Positions 33,310 to 41,650 of a stretch of 41,650 bases of DNA are shown one piece after another. This DNA comes from an uncultured Clostridia bacterium (GTDB lineage: Bacteria; Bacillota; Clostridia; Christensenellales; UBA1242). Position 1 is the stretch's first letter, and every line of letters begins with the position of its first letter. The stretch covers positions 1-41,650 of the forward strand of contig CAMOCH010000001.1 of assembly GCA_946610655.1 (NCBI GenBank), in the 5' to 3' direction. A program made the position numbers and the translations under genes. The notes below the pieces were generated by a model. The model was given only the letters and a program-made list of their open reading frames with translations. It ran no database searches and was not told the DNA's origin.

Positions 33310-35775
33310 CTAATTGCTTCTTTTTGATTCTGGAAAACACATTAGTCTTTCGTTGTGTTTGTTATCTGTTAGCGAATAATCCAAGTCAGCCCACATTTCA
33401 AGTCCACAATAAGTTGTATAACTGCCACCAATTGTAAAAATCATATTACTAAATGAACCTGTTCCATCACTGCTTGTATATCTATCTGGTTTATACACTT
33501 TTGTTTTAACACCATAGTATGTTCTTCCTGTTGCGTGAGTTGCAACATAGTTTACGGGCAATATTCCATAGCTATTATTTACACTATACAAAGTTACCCA
33601 ACCATTTAAGTAGTTCCCTGAAAAGTTAAAGCCATATTGGTTATAACCTGTGCCATCAAAATTCACATAGCTGTTTGCATTTGTTGGGTCAATGACCAAA
33701 TACTTTTTGTCTGCTGTAAAGAGTATTCCATCCATATATGTTTTTGCACTTCCAAAAAGGTCTTCAAGTCCAAAAATCTTATTATGATATGCAGCATTTG
33801 CTGGTGCTGCATATTGGTTTGATGTATCATTTGGAGCTTTTATACAATTATACATTCCACTTGTGTCCATTGTTCCAGTTAGTGGCAGTTGATTAGCTGT
33901 TGGTGCTTGATTTGAAAGCCAACCATATCCAAACATATTTGCACCATATTGCTCACCAATAAGCAGCATATTTAAAATTCTCAAATATGTTAAAAAATGA
34001 TAGCTAAACGTTGTGTAACAACTAGATTTGTAATTAGCAAAATTTGTAACAAAATCTTTGTGATTCACATCACTAAGTGGTCTTTTGCCAGAGCAACAAT
34101 ATGCCACACCATTATCTATATTTGTTTTATATGCACTAACATAAACATAATCATACTCAACACCATTTTTTGTATGAGATAAACACGAATATCCTGCCTT
34201 TGGTTTGTTAGAAACGCTTATTGAAACATTAGCCCTTCTTGTGTTGTAATATGCAGTAACGCCATCCCAATCTTCCTCAAATTTAACATACATTTTTGGA
34301 AATTGAATCATAACATCATATTCACCACTGGTTATATCAGCAGCTGTTCCATCTTCTTTAAGTGCATAGTTGTTTGGATTCAAATAGCAAACAACTTCTC
34401 CATTTTTAATCAAACATGGTTTGATTTTATTAAATGGCCACTTAGAAAGCAAATTGCCATTATCAATAAGATGACCATCACCATTAACATCAAATGATGC
34501 AAAAGTCCAATCTGCACAATCACCTGTAAATGTAATTCTGTGTGGGTTGTATGTATATTGAACTGCTTGAACATAAGACATATAATAATTAATCTCTGGA
34601 TTAAGGTCTATAGTGTATGTGCTACTTAAAAAAGCAAAATTTGAGTGTACTGTTTCACATAATCTATTTGCAAGCAAATCTTGATAAGAGTTTAAATATT
34701 TACTCAAATTAAAACTTATATCTGCATTAATTTGCTCAAAAAAGTCACTTTTATTATTAATATACAAGTATTTTTGCGTAAAAAACGCAATATTTGCATT
34801 AATTGATATAGAAAATGCAGATAAATTTGTGTCTTTTTGCGTAAATAAAATATAATTTTTATCTTTCTTTGTTGTGCAAACAACGAACATTCTATCAACA
34901 TAACTCTCTGCAATATAAACACTTTTATACTTGTCTTTTGGTGCATCTAAAGTTCCAGAAGAAGCAATACTATTTCCCGTCATTGTGCAATATTTTGGAA
35001 TGTTATTTTTTATATAACAAATCAAAATATCTTCAGCATAAGAGCTTGCACATTTTTTTGCATATACACAAGAAACATTTGTATCAATCAATTGTTCATT
35101 TAATGTTGGAGCAAATTTACTACAGAACAAATTCCCATTGTAATCTACTCTAAAAAAATATATTTCACCACTTGTTTTATGTTCAGCAAAACAATGAGAA
35201 ATTCCATTAGCAACATAAGTAAAGTCATCTTTAACAAATTCATTTTTTATAGCAGCCGTTGTCAAACAATATATCTCACCATCTTGAACATAACTAATAA
35301 TTAAGTTTTGACCAATTGGGAGCACTTGCATACTACATTCATTAACTGCGTAATCTTCTTTAATATAACCCCACGCAGAAAGCATATTTGACAAAACTTT
35401 TACAGTTTTGCCCTCATCTAACACAGTAATTTTCACAGAAATGTTAATCGTTCCATTATGATTAGTATTAAAAGATTTCAATAATAGTATTGCAGTTTGA
35501 CCAACTTCCAAAGTTCTTATCTCTGATGCAATAACAATATCATCAACCAATAGCTCAATTTTGGCTTGGGTTTTTGAAAGCACTGATAGTAAAATTTTAT
35601 TTTGAAAATTCACTTTACCATATATAAACATTGTGCCAGCATCAAATTTCCTACTTTCTGTTACATCTGTATTAATGGCTGAGTGTTCAAATTCTATGGA
35701 ATTGATAGAATTGTCATTTGCAATGTCATCTTCAAGTTCTGCAAATTTTAAATATGTGTATTTTGCATAGTCCAT
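33310..35775 (-). CDS. phage receptor-binding protein with C-terminal C-type-lectin fold
   Basis: 821 residues. Part one (about 1-410) is beta-rich with propeller-like strands. DVNGDGHLID (429-438) resembles a calcium-binding loop. From about 447 the sequence follows the C-type-lectin/formylglycine-enzyme-like domain found in phage tail and DGR target proteins: IKPCLIKNGEVVCYLNPNNY, DVMIQFPKMYVKFEED, YVYVSAYKT, CSGKRPLSDV, FGLEDLFGSAKTYMDGI and the final FTIGGSYTTYCGLEMW (780-795). The stop of the previous gene overlaps the start by 1 nt. It probably recognises the host surface. Whether it is diversified by a retroelement is unproven. Confidence 0.75.
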   Translation of the reverse strand: MDYAKYTYLKFAELEDDIANDNSINSIEFEHSAINTDVTESRKFDAGTMFIYGKVNFQNKILLSVLSKTQAKIELLVDDIVIASEIRTLEVGQTAILLLKSFNTNHNGTINISVKITVLDEGKTVKVLSNMLSAWGYIKEDYAVNECSMQVLPIGQNLIISYVQDGEIYCLTTAAIKNEFVKDDFTYVANGISHCFAEHKTSGEIYFFRVDYNGNLFCSKFAPTLNEQLIDTNVSCVYAKKCASSYAEDILICYIKNNIPKYCTMTGNSIASSGTLDAPKDKYKSVYIAESYVDRMFVVCTTKKDKNYILFTQKDTNLSAFSISINANIAFFTQKYLYINNKSDFFEQINADISFNLSKYLNSYQDLLANRLCETVHSNFAFLSSTYTIDLNPEINYYMSYVQAVQYTYNPHRITFTGDCADWTFASFDVNGDGHLIDNGNLLSKWPFNKIKPCLIKNGEVVCYLNPNNYALKEDGTAADITSGEYDVMIQFPKMYVKFEEDWDGVTAYYNTRRANVSISVSNKPKAGYSCLSHTKNGVEYDYVYVSAYKTNIDNGVAYCCSGKRPLSDVNHKDFVTNFANYKSSCYTTFSYHFLTYLRILNMLLIGEQYGANMFGYGWLSNQAPTANQLPLTGTMDTSGMYNCIKAPNDTSNQYAAPANAAYHNKIFGLEDLFGSAKTYMDGILFTADKKYLVIDPTNANSYVNFDGTGYNQYGFNFSGNYLNGWVTLYSVNNSYGILPVNYVATHATGRTYYGVKTKVYKPDRYTSSDGTGSFSNMIFTIGGSYTTYCGLEMWADLDYSLTDNKHNERLMCFPESKRSN

Positions 35776-37190
35776 TATTCACCCCCAATATATGAATAAT
35801 CAATTGACAAATTTGATATATCAGCACCATCGTTTCCACTAAACTCCAAGCATAAATCATTAAACAAAATTGAAAGCTTTTTGTTTATATAATAATCACT
35901 TCCATCAATATCAAATTCATATGTCCCAAGGTCTGTTATAACTTTAAGTTTTACATCTGTTTTAGACAACAAATTTATTCTTCGAAGAGTTTTAATTTTG
36001 GCATTAGGTTCTAACTTCAATTTTATTGTTCTATACAAAAAATTGCGACAATTTGCCAAATTTATATCGTTTTTTGATAAAATATATGGTAAATTTGCAG
36101 AATTTTGATTTGTTGTTAATACACCAAAATATCTTTTATTTAAAATCAACGAGAAGATTCCTTGAATATTTGGGTCACAAAAAATCTCATTAATTATATC
36201 TTTATAGATGTCGATAATTAATATGAATTTTTGATTTTCATGACTCACCAACAAAAAGTATTGACCATCAAAACTATTGGCCACACTATCATCATTTATA
36301 TCAAAGTTTTTATAAATTTCGTCATAGATTCTTTTACAATTTATACCATCAAATTTAAATATACCAGAACTAGATGCAAACATAATAAAATCACCATTCG
36401 AACATATTGTATTTTCAAAAATCTTACCACTCGAAAAATACATTTTTGACATTTTAAAAGAATTTCCATTATTCGTGGATGCAATTTTAACTATACCAAA
36501 TTCTCTGATAACAAAAATATAATTATCTAGTGATACAACTTTTAAAACCTTGCCCATGTTATCACTAAAACTTATATATTTTTCTTCATCACTACTCATC
36601 GTCCATTCTGTTGGATCGAACGTGTCTGAATAATAAACCGAGTATAAATTATCAAGTGTTATAACAAACACCCTATCAAGACCAACAGCAAGAGATAAAA
36701 TTTTGGGAGCATCCAAAACTTCATATGGATTATCAATTCCGTTCCAAACCCACATTTCATCAGTTTTAGATGAAATAAGTAAATTATTTACACCATCATT
36801 TATAAACGTTTCAAAAGTTGGCCGGCTTGTTAGATTGATACTATTTAAATTTTTTAAAGTTCTATTTATATCATGTAGGTTATAATAATACACTTTGTAG
36901 TCAGCTGTTGCAAAAATCACATATTCAACAAGCGTTCCACTACTATATGTGGAGAACCCAAACACATCCACAATTTCAGCAATATTACCAAGCGCCGTTC
37001 TCAGTGTGCTGGCATTATTTTTATCAATCACTGTAGTCAAGTCTTCTATTGAAAATTGTGATTCAATTTTATCCTTGGCAGAAACGTTATAAAACTTGTC
37101 TGCGATACCTTTGTTTGGAAAAGATAACACATCTGAGCACAAGCCCATATCTTTGTCAAAAGCGAAATTTTTATTTATCTGTTTCATCAT
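35775..37190 (-). CDS. phage tail-hub/DNA-stabilisation-type beta-propeller protein
   Basis: 471 residues. Repeating segments such as YVIFATADYKVYYYN, DRVFVITLDNLYSVYYSD, DNYIFVIREFGIVKI and NGDFIMFASSSGIFKFDG, with SDTFDPTEW in the middle, are typical of propeller proteins that plug or extend the head-tail connector in short-tailed phages (positionally like P22 gp10 or T7 gp12). Its start overlaps the preceding stop by 4 nt. A tail-nozzle role is inferred from repeat pattern and order; sequence identity to a named protein is not claimed. Confidence 0.65.
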   Translation of the reverse strand: MMKQINKNFAFDKDMGLCSDVLSFPNKGIADKFYNVSAKDKIESQFSIEDLTTVIDKNNASTLRTALGNIAEIVDVFGFSTYSSGTLVEYVIFATADYKVYYYNLHDINRTLKNLNSINLTSRPTFETFINDGVNNLLISSKTDEMWVWNGIDNPYEVLDAPKILSLAVGLDRVFVITLDNLYSVYYSDTFDPTEWTMSSDEEKYISFSDNMGKVLKVVSLDNYIFVIREFGIVKIASTNNGNSFKMSKMYFSSGKIFENTICSNGDFIMFASSSGIFKFDGINCKRIYDEIYKNFDINDDSVANSFDGQYFLLVSHENQKFILIIDIYKDIINEIFCDPNIQGIFSLILNKRYFGVLTTNQNSANLPYILSKNDINLANCRNFLYRTIKLKLEPNAKIKTLRRINLLSKTDVKLKVITDLGTYEFDIDGSDYYINKKLSILFNDLCLEFSGNDGADISNLSIDYSYIGGE

Positions 37191-37744
37191 AGCCCCCTAC
37201 AAAATAAATTTTTTGAAGGTTTATACAGATTTCTTAATCCCTCTTTGTATTTTTCCTCCCAAATTCGAGCCTCTGCATATTGCAACTTAGTCAAATAATA
37301 TTCATAAACAACACCACAGCTTATAGCGTTTTCGTTAACACCAAGTGGCAAAACCAACGTATCACTTAAACTGTTGATATCGTTTGGATAATAAATGTAT
37401 GAAATTGTATATACACTACTTGAGTCAAGACCATAAATTTTTGTGCCATCAGTATTATATTTAACTTTTGAATTGCGAGAATTTTTTATCTCATTAATTT
37501 TAACAACTGAATAATTTAAATCTGCAAAAGAGATTTCTCCGTTTTCATTTGTTTCAACATATTCAGTGCTTCTATAACAATAAAAGTTTGAAGCAATATC
37601 TTTAATAACAAAATTTGTAAGCATAATAATTAATTCAAATTTTGAAGCATCATATTCTTCTTCATTTAAGTATTTATTAAGCTCAGAAATTGTTTGTTTA
37701 TCATCTAAAATAAGAGCAACATCTTTAATTAATTTAAATAACAT
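37187..37744 (-). CDS. head-tail adaptor-type phage protein (predicted)
   Basis: 185 residues from the ATG at 37742-37744 (MLFKLIKDVALILDDKQTIS), chosen because AGGAG precedes it; a longer frame would overlap the previous gene. It is helical at the N-terminus with a central beta part (YVETNENGEISFADLNYSVVKI and VYTISYIYYP) and a helical C-terminus (YYLTKLQYAEARIWEEKYKEG). Size, fold impression and place between capsid and tail hub match connector adaptors (P22 gp4 or T7 gp11 analogues). It lacks a diagnostic motif. Confidence 0.6.
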   Translation of the reverse strand: MLFKLIKDVALILDDKQTISELNKYLNEEEYDASKFELIIMLTNFVIKDIASNFYCYRSTEYVETNENGEISFADLNYSVVKINEIKNSRNSKVKYNTDGTKIYGLDSSSVYTISYIYYPNDINSLSDTLVLPLGVNENAISCGVVYEYYLTKLQYAEARIWEEKYKEGLRNLYKPSKNLFCRGL

Positions 37745-37754
37745 AATATTTCTC

Positions 37755-38060
37755 CTATAACATTTTTTCGCAATTTTTTGTATAATATATGGTATTTTTA
37801 ATGTTTTCTTCTTCAATTTTGCGATTTTTCTCTTCAATTTGCCTAAATAGTTTTATTGCATTTTCGCGTCTTGTTTGTTTAATTTTATCAATCACATTAG
37901 GCAAAATTGGAAAGTCAAAAGTTAAGCAAATTTGATCATTAGAAGAATCAAACAACTCTATTTTGTTTGTTTTTCTGTTTAAAAAAAGTTGATATGTTTT
38001 GCTTATTTCTTTTATCCTTAGATAAATTCCAAACATATCTTTATATTCAATTTTTTCCAT
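37755..38060 (-). CDS. small phage protein after the capsid gene
   Basis: 101 residues from the ATG at 38058-38060 (MEKIEYKDMFGIYL), with RBS GGAGAAATAT; a TTG further up has no RBS. The N-terminal half looks beta, the C-terminal half is a charged helix (NRKIEEENIKNT). It is separated from the capsid gene by a terminator-like hairpin and from the next gene by 10 nt. It could be a head-completion or decoration protein; function is unknown. Confidence 0.6.
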   Translation of the reverse strand: MEKIEYKDMFGIYLRIKEISKTYQLFLNRKTNKIELFDSSNDQICLTFDFPILPNVIDKIKQTRRENAIKLFRQIEEKNRKIEEENIKNTIYYTKNCEKML

Positions 38061-38070
38061 ATATTTCTCC

Positions 38071-38102
38071 AAAAAATATTAGCTGGCAAACTGTGCCAGC
38101 TA
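38071..38102 (-). terminator. terminator-like hairpin after the major capsid gene
   Basis: Minus-strand stem TAGCTGGCA / TGCCAGCTA with a 5-nt loop, then ATATTTTTT. Because the operon continues, it probably terminates only part of the transcripts and raises capsid output relative to downstream genes. Confidence 0.75.
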
Positions 38103-38113
38103 AACAAATATCA

Positions 38114-39298
38114 CTATGATTCCATAATACCAGTAATCTTTGCTTGACCACTTGGTTTATTACAAATTATGTCTGCATATTTAACAAGTGTTGCGCTATA
38201 TGTTGGATAGTTTGCATTTTGTTTAATTACTCTGCCATCTTCATTTTCAAGCCATTTCCAATCGCATAATTGATGAAGATTAAATTCTTTTGTGTTTAAA
38301 AGATACATTGTGTTTTCTGGAGCAAATCTATCTGAAACAACAGGAATACCATTATATGATATTGCTTTGTAACCACCTTCAAGTTCCATAACATCAATGT
38401 TTGAACGATAGTTTGCAAGATAGTATTGATAATTTCTCTTAACACCTGCAGAACAAACAATAAAGTCAACTTTGCTATCTGCATTTTCTTCCAAATTATC
38501 AATAGCTGTTTGAATGATAATATCTGTGATTTGAGTTGTAGTGTTATTGTTTGTAATATCTTTAATATATGGTGTCATCCAACCATATGTTGATTTACTT
38601 AAGCCATAAAGTGTTCCTGTGGTTTTGAATATTGCATCAAGACCAGTAAGTTCATTACCATAACTTCCTTGAACAACTAAAATTTTTGAAGCAAGAGCGC
38701 TTGCTGTTAATGTTTTATCAACAACAACTGCTTTATTTGTTCTATCAATAGAAACAATTCTCATGCCTGTTGCACCACTAACAGCAGCACCAGTTGAAGC
38801 ATCAACTGCATCAACAATCATGCCTTCCATAAGATTTTTAACAGTATCAACAGTGATTGCACTTGTGGTATTTGCAGAAGCTGTTGCAAGTTTACCAGTT
38901 CCATCACCATAAAGCATTCTTCCAAAGTTGAAAGCACTTGCTTTAATAAGTCCTTCCATTTCACTATTAAGAAGGTTTACAAATGCACCAGCACTATTTT
39001 CTGATGCACGAATAGCTTTATCAGAAATTTCAATTTTCCCATAAAGGTTTTTAAGTGATAGTTTAAATTGAGCATAGTTATTTCCACCAGCTACAGGAAG
39101 AGTTCCATCTTCTGTTCCTGCTCCAATTCCACCATTAAGGCCATATGGTGCAACCTTAATGATTTCCTTACCCCAAACATCAGCTGTAGTTTGGTTAATT
39201 TTTGCAAGAAGTGGATTGATTCCAGTGTTGAGTTGATTTGACACAACGCCTAAATACACTTCTTTCAATGCATTGTTTGCAGTTTGTAATGTTACCAT
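38114..39298 (-). CDS. phage major capsid protein (HK97-fold type)
   Basis: 394 residues beginning MVTLQTANNALKEVYLGVVS. Family-like features are an N-terminal helix, the stretch NYAQFKLSLKNLYGKIEIS with DKAIRASENSAGAFVNLL (the E-loop and spine-helix region), and a C-terminal P-domain and A-domain pattern with SYNGIPVVSDRFAPENTMY and LYGDGTGKLA in between. It lies directly after the scaffold gene with RBS GGAGATAATT. There is no N-terminal delta domain, in keeping with the separate scaffold gene. The call rests on position, size and pattern. Confidence 0.82.
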   Translation of the reverse strand: MVTLQTANNALKEVYLGVVSNQLNTGINPLLAKINQTTADVWGKEIIKVAPYGLNGGIGAGTEDGTLPVAGGNNYAQFKLSLKNLYGKIEISDKAIRASENSAGAFVNLLNSEMEGLIKASAFNFGRMLYGDGTGKLATASANTTSAITVDTVKNLMEGMIVDAVDASTGAAVSGATGMRIVSIDRTNKAVVVDKTLTASALASKILVVQGSYGNELTGLDAIFKTTGTLYGLSKSTYGWMTPYIKDITNNNTTTQITDIIIQTAIDNLEENADSKVDFIVCSAGVKRNYQYYLANYRSNIDVMELEGGYKAISYNGIPVVSDRFAPENTMYLLNTKEFNLHQLCDWKWLENEDGRVIKQNANYPTYSATLVKYADIICNKPSGQAKITGIMES

Positions 39299-39309
39299 AA
39301 TTATCTCCG

Positions 39310-39984
39310 TTATTTTTCTAGCATTTTTGCAAAAATCTTGTTTGCATCACTAAGCGTTTTTGGTTTGTTTTGGTTTTCACTTATTGGAACATATCCACTA
39401 TCTCCACCAATAACTTTTGGACTGCTTGTTGATGCAAGTGATTTAATATATTTGTCAATAATCTTTTCTGTAATATCTTTGTTATTAAGAATATAATCAT
39501 CAACAAACTGTGGGTTGTTTACTATTTCTGCAGGAGTGCTTTTTTGTTTTTCCATAGAAAGTCTGCTTGCAATATCTATTCCATTTTGCATATAAACAAG
39601 CTCTTTATTTTTCAACAATTCATCTTTTATTTCATTAATGTGAGATAAAGAGTTTGGATTATTTTCTGCAAAATTAAGCAATTTTTGTGATAAAACAGTA
39701 TCAAAATCGCCATTTTTTTCAACTTTTTTGCAAGAATCATTTTCACTTGTTTTCTCAAAATTTTCATTTGTTAAGGTCTCGGATTTATTGACTGATTCCT
39801 CTGCATAAGTCTTTTTAAGGTTTGCAAGCTCTTGACTTTTTCTTGTAAATTCTGCCTGCAAATTGTTGTAGGCATTAAGCAAACTTGTTGCATCTTTAAA
39901 CTTCCCAGCAATAGAGCCAGATTCATTTTCAAGTTGTGCACCACCCAAATTTGTCTCTGGTTGTTCTATAAATTTTTCTTCCAT
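39310..39984 (-). CDS. phage scaffolding protein (predicted)
   Basis: 224 acidic, helix-rich residues without Trp. The segment GKFKDATSLLNAYNNLQAEF (27-46) followed by TRKSQELANLKKTY is typical of capsid scaffolds in short-tailed phages, and the C-terminus (NKIFAKMLEK) is a short basic helix of the kind that binds the capsid. It lies between portal (9-nt gap) and capsid (11-nt gap), with RBS AGGAG. It should be absent from mature virions if the role is correct. Confidence 0.8.
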   Translation of the reverse strand: MEEKFIEQPETNLGGAQLENESGSIAGKFKDATSLLNAYNNLQAEFTRKSQELANLKKTYAEESVNKSETLTNENFEKTSENDSCKKVEKNGDFDTVLSQKLLNFAENNPNSLSHINEIKDELLKNKELVYMQNGIDIASRLSMEKQKSTPAEIVNNPQFVDDYILNNKDITEKIIDKYIKSLASTSSPKVIGGDSGYVPISENQNKPKTLSDANKIFAKMLEK

Positions 39985-39993
39985 ACTTTTCTC

Positions 39994-41650
39994 CTATTTT
40001 TCTTCCATCATTTTTTTATGTTTTTTAATATGTTCAAGAATTTTTTCATTATGTTCTTGAGAAAATTTTTCATGTTCATCAGACACCAAAAACCTAGTGT
40101 GCTCTTCAATGTGAATTTTATGATCATCAACCTCTAAAGGCTCTGTCACTTTTTCAATGTTTAGATTTTCCTTTATTGCTTTTTTTGTGTGCATAATTGA
40201 AATATCTTGAGAATTTTCCCACGAACCAAAGCCCAAGCTATCAAGAATTTTAACCCTAGTTCTGTTTGAAATTTTGCCATTTTCATCTGAAAGCAAGCCT
40301 TTATCATATAATTCAAGAAGTACACTCTTCCTTCTTGTTGCACTTTCTGTAAGTTCGTTTTCTGTATCAAGCACAATGTCATCATTTTCAAGATTTGCAC
40401 CTGTCCAATAATAAACTTCAATTTCTCCATTTTCGTCTGAGATTTGAGAAAGTCTTTTTGTTACAGCAAATTGCTTGTATAGTCTTATTACCATCGTTGC
40501 AATTTCCTTAACAGAATTTCTTATATGCTCGGCAACAACAGAAAGCCTTGTTTCATCTTGTTCAATCAAAAGAGTTATTGCTGAGCCACTAGAAACAGAT
40601 GACGGCAAAGTGCTATCTCTCATAATTTCACTAACACCACCAAGAATGTTAAACTCTGCAAGAAGTTTATTTTCTTCATCAGAAATTTCTTTTGGAACGC
40701 TGCCTGCATCCATAAACTGCGGTTTTTCACTGCCTGCTCTATAAACCAAGATTTTACCAGGAGCCAAGCCTTCATCTTCAAGATTATCAATATCAACAGA
40801 TCCATCTTCCACAGCAAGAACACCAGCAGAAAGCCTTGCAATAAATTCATGTTTTCTGTTTTTGATTGCATTGTATGTTCTTTGAACAGGAATAAGTCTT
40901 TCTATTACACTTGTTCCCCAAAAACTTCCAATTTGAGTGCTTGACACTTGTCTTACAAATGGATAACCTCTTTTACCTTCACTGATTACAGAATACGGAA
41001 GATCTCCATCATAAACAAGCGACCTGCCAACAACAATAGTAAGTCTTCCTTTTGGGCTTTTTATTGTTGGTTTCTCATATCTTTCAAGCACCAAAACATG
41101 GTCATGTTTTTTAATGTGTGCAAGCTTTGTAACGTTACTTCTTCCTGCAATCCCAGAATAATACGCCATTTCATCTAGCGCCAAGCTATCAATATCAGTG
41201 CCATTTTCATTAACACCATAAACTTCATTTACATATTTTGCAGGATACGCTTTTGCATGAATAATAGATGAGCATTCCTCAACACTTGAAACAGCATTAT
41301 TATCTGGGAATATTTCATATGGCGAACAAACAGAAATGTCAACATCTCCGGCTTTTATAGTCGCATTGTCTGCAACAGCAATAGTGTCGCCAATATCACT
41401 ATTCCAAGAAACTTTATAAAAACTTGTTCCAGTAATCTCACTCCACACTGTTGCTTTGCTTATAAGTCTTGAAAGTCCTGTTTTATTAAACACTCCATTT
41501 AATATGCTTTTTGAAAGCTTGGCGCAATACAAATCACTTTGTTCTGTGCCACTTGGTCTTACTGATGCCGTTGGTCTAACTTTTGCAAGTTTTGCAAGAC
41601 GCATTTCAATAATTGGAGCAATATGGTTAAATACCTCTCGACTTTCCCAA
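39994..41650 (-). CDS. phage portal protein (5' end cut by the window)
   Basis: Dodecameric DNA-entry ring of the phage head. The frame stays open from the stop at 39994 to the right edge (551 visible residues); sequence upstream of the first internal Met, WESREVFNHIAPIIEM, continues in frame, so the true start lies outside. Portal-like features are the IIEMRLAKLAKVRP entry, VWSEITGTSFYKVSW, SPYEIFPDN, RQVSSTQIGSFWGTSVIERL and LAEFNILGGVSEIMRDS, with SSGSAITLLIEQDETRLS in the stem region. The C-terminus is a Lys/Glu/His-rich helix. Terminase should lie just beyond the edge. Confidence 0.85.
   Translation of the reverse strand, partial: WESREVFNHIAPIIEMRLAKLAKVRPTASVRPSGTEQSDLYCAKLSKSILNGVFNKTGLSRLISKATVWSEITGTSFYKVSWNSDIGDTIAVADNATIKAGDVDISVCSPYEIFPDNNAVSSVEECSSIIHAKAYPAKYVNEVYGVNENGTDIDSLALDEMAYYSGIAGRSNVTKLAHIKKHDHVLVLERYEKPTIKSPKGRLTIVVGRSLVYDGDLPYSVISEGKRGYPFVRQVSSTQIGSFWGTSVIERLIPVQRTYNAIKNRKHEFIARLSAGVLAVEDGSVDIDNLEDEGLAPGKILVYRAGSEKPQFMDAGSVPKEISDEENKLLAEFNILGGVSEIMRDSTLPSSVSSGSAITLLIEQDETRLSVVAEHIRNSVKEIATMVIRLYKQFAVTKRLSQISDENGEIEVYYWTGANLENDDIVLDTENELTESATRRKSVLLELYDKGLLSDENGKISNRTRVKILDSLGFGSWENSQDISIMHTKKAIKENLNIEKVTEPLEVDDHKIHIEEHTRFLVSDEHEKFSQEHNEKILEHIKKHKKMMEEK

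Larger units (their letters stand above)
30141..41650 (-). mobile_element. prophage late module (partial, podovirus-like)
   Basis: A continuous minus-strand block of 11 tightly packed genes, many with 1-11-nt overlaps, running portal, scaffold, capsid, connectors, tail proteins, holins. No tape measure, tail tube, sheath or baseplate genes occur, which points to a short tail. The right side (terminase, replication, regulation, integrase) is outside the window. No attachment repeat could be identified because only one end is visible. The left border is inferred from the terminator and the change to host genes. Confidence 0.85.

Noticed and set aside
30044..33310. Diversity-generating retroelement template repeat and reverse transcriptase near the lectin-type gene
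   Set aside because: No reverse-transcriptase motif and no near-copy of the C-terminal coding segment could be found in the window; left as a question for the unseen flank.
34760..34792. Palindrome TTTTTGCGTAAAAAACGCAA similar to the stop-codon motif
   Set aside because: It lies inside the coding sequence of the lectin-type phage protein and codes for ordinary residues; likely chance in AT-rich DNA.
1..41650. CRISPR arrays, tRNA genes, insertion sequences
   Set aside because: I looked through the intergenic stretches on both strands and found no spaced direct repeats, no tRNA T-loop (GGTTCGAATC-type) signals and no transposase.

Overview
The window reads as a low-G+C Firmicutes (Clostridia-type) chromosome carrying the edge of a prophage. 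The evidence is the lepA-hemW-hrcA-grpE-dnaK-dnaJ order, a CIRCE operator, an RNase J, AGGAGG-type ribosome binding sites, a SigK-like sigma factor with a hydrophobic pro-sequence, and AT-rich intergenic DNA. The species cannot be named from the sequence. All genes lie on the minus strand except one at 17259-17996, so transcription mostly runs from high to low coordinates.

Host region, in transcription order. (a) 30110-25233: a membrane protein, RNase J, then trmR and a TrhP-like U32 protein, which together would hydroxylate and methylate U34 of tRNAs; a hairpin terminator closes the operon. (b) 25177-24479: SigK-like sigma factor. (c) 24378-23979: the RNase P RNA gene rnpB with its own promoter and terminator. 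(d) 23960-18713: an orphan gene, then rarA-helD-pnuC with a promoter abutting rarA and a terminator after pnuC. (e) A small exported protein at 18630-18046 with a perfect consensus promoter, facing a GDPD-like gene across a shared terminator. (f) lepA, then hemW with its own promoter inside a perfect inverted repeat. (g) The CIRCE-controlled hrcA-grpE-dnaK heat-shock operon, with dnaJ following after a structured 220-bp gap. (h) rsmE-mtaB. (i) rpsU alone. (j) yifB-dprA-peptidase S51. (k) topA-trmFO, where trmFO runs off the left edge.

Phage region, 30141-41650. It is a compact minus-strand late module: portal (cut by the right edge), scaffold, HK97-type major capsid, two small head-completion candidates, a propeller-like tail-hub protein, a large protein with a C-terminal C-type-lectin fold, a second large propeller-like tail protein, a small protein, and two holin-like proteins, ended by a strong terminator. 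No tape measure, tail tube or sheath is present, which suggests a short-tailed (podovirus-like) particle. Terminase, integrase, regulators and endolysin are not in the window.

Most noteworthy: a GrpE with a Cys/His-rich N-terminal tail; a GDPD-family protein that has lost all the usual catalytic and metal residues; a 17-nt motif that begins exactly at the stop codon of four separate genes; two genes with promoters so close to the ATG that the mRNAs may be leaderless; and a lectin-type phage receptor protein that could be a diversity-generating retroelement target, although no reverse transcriptase or template repeat is visible here.
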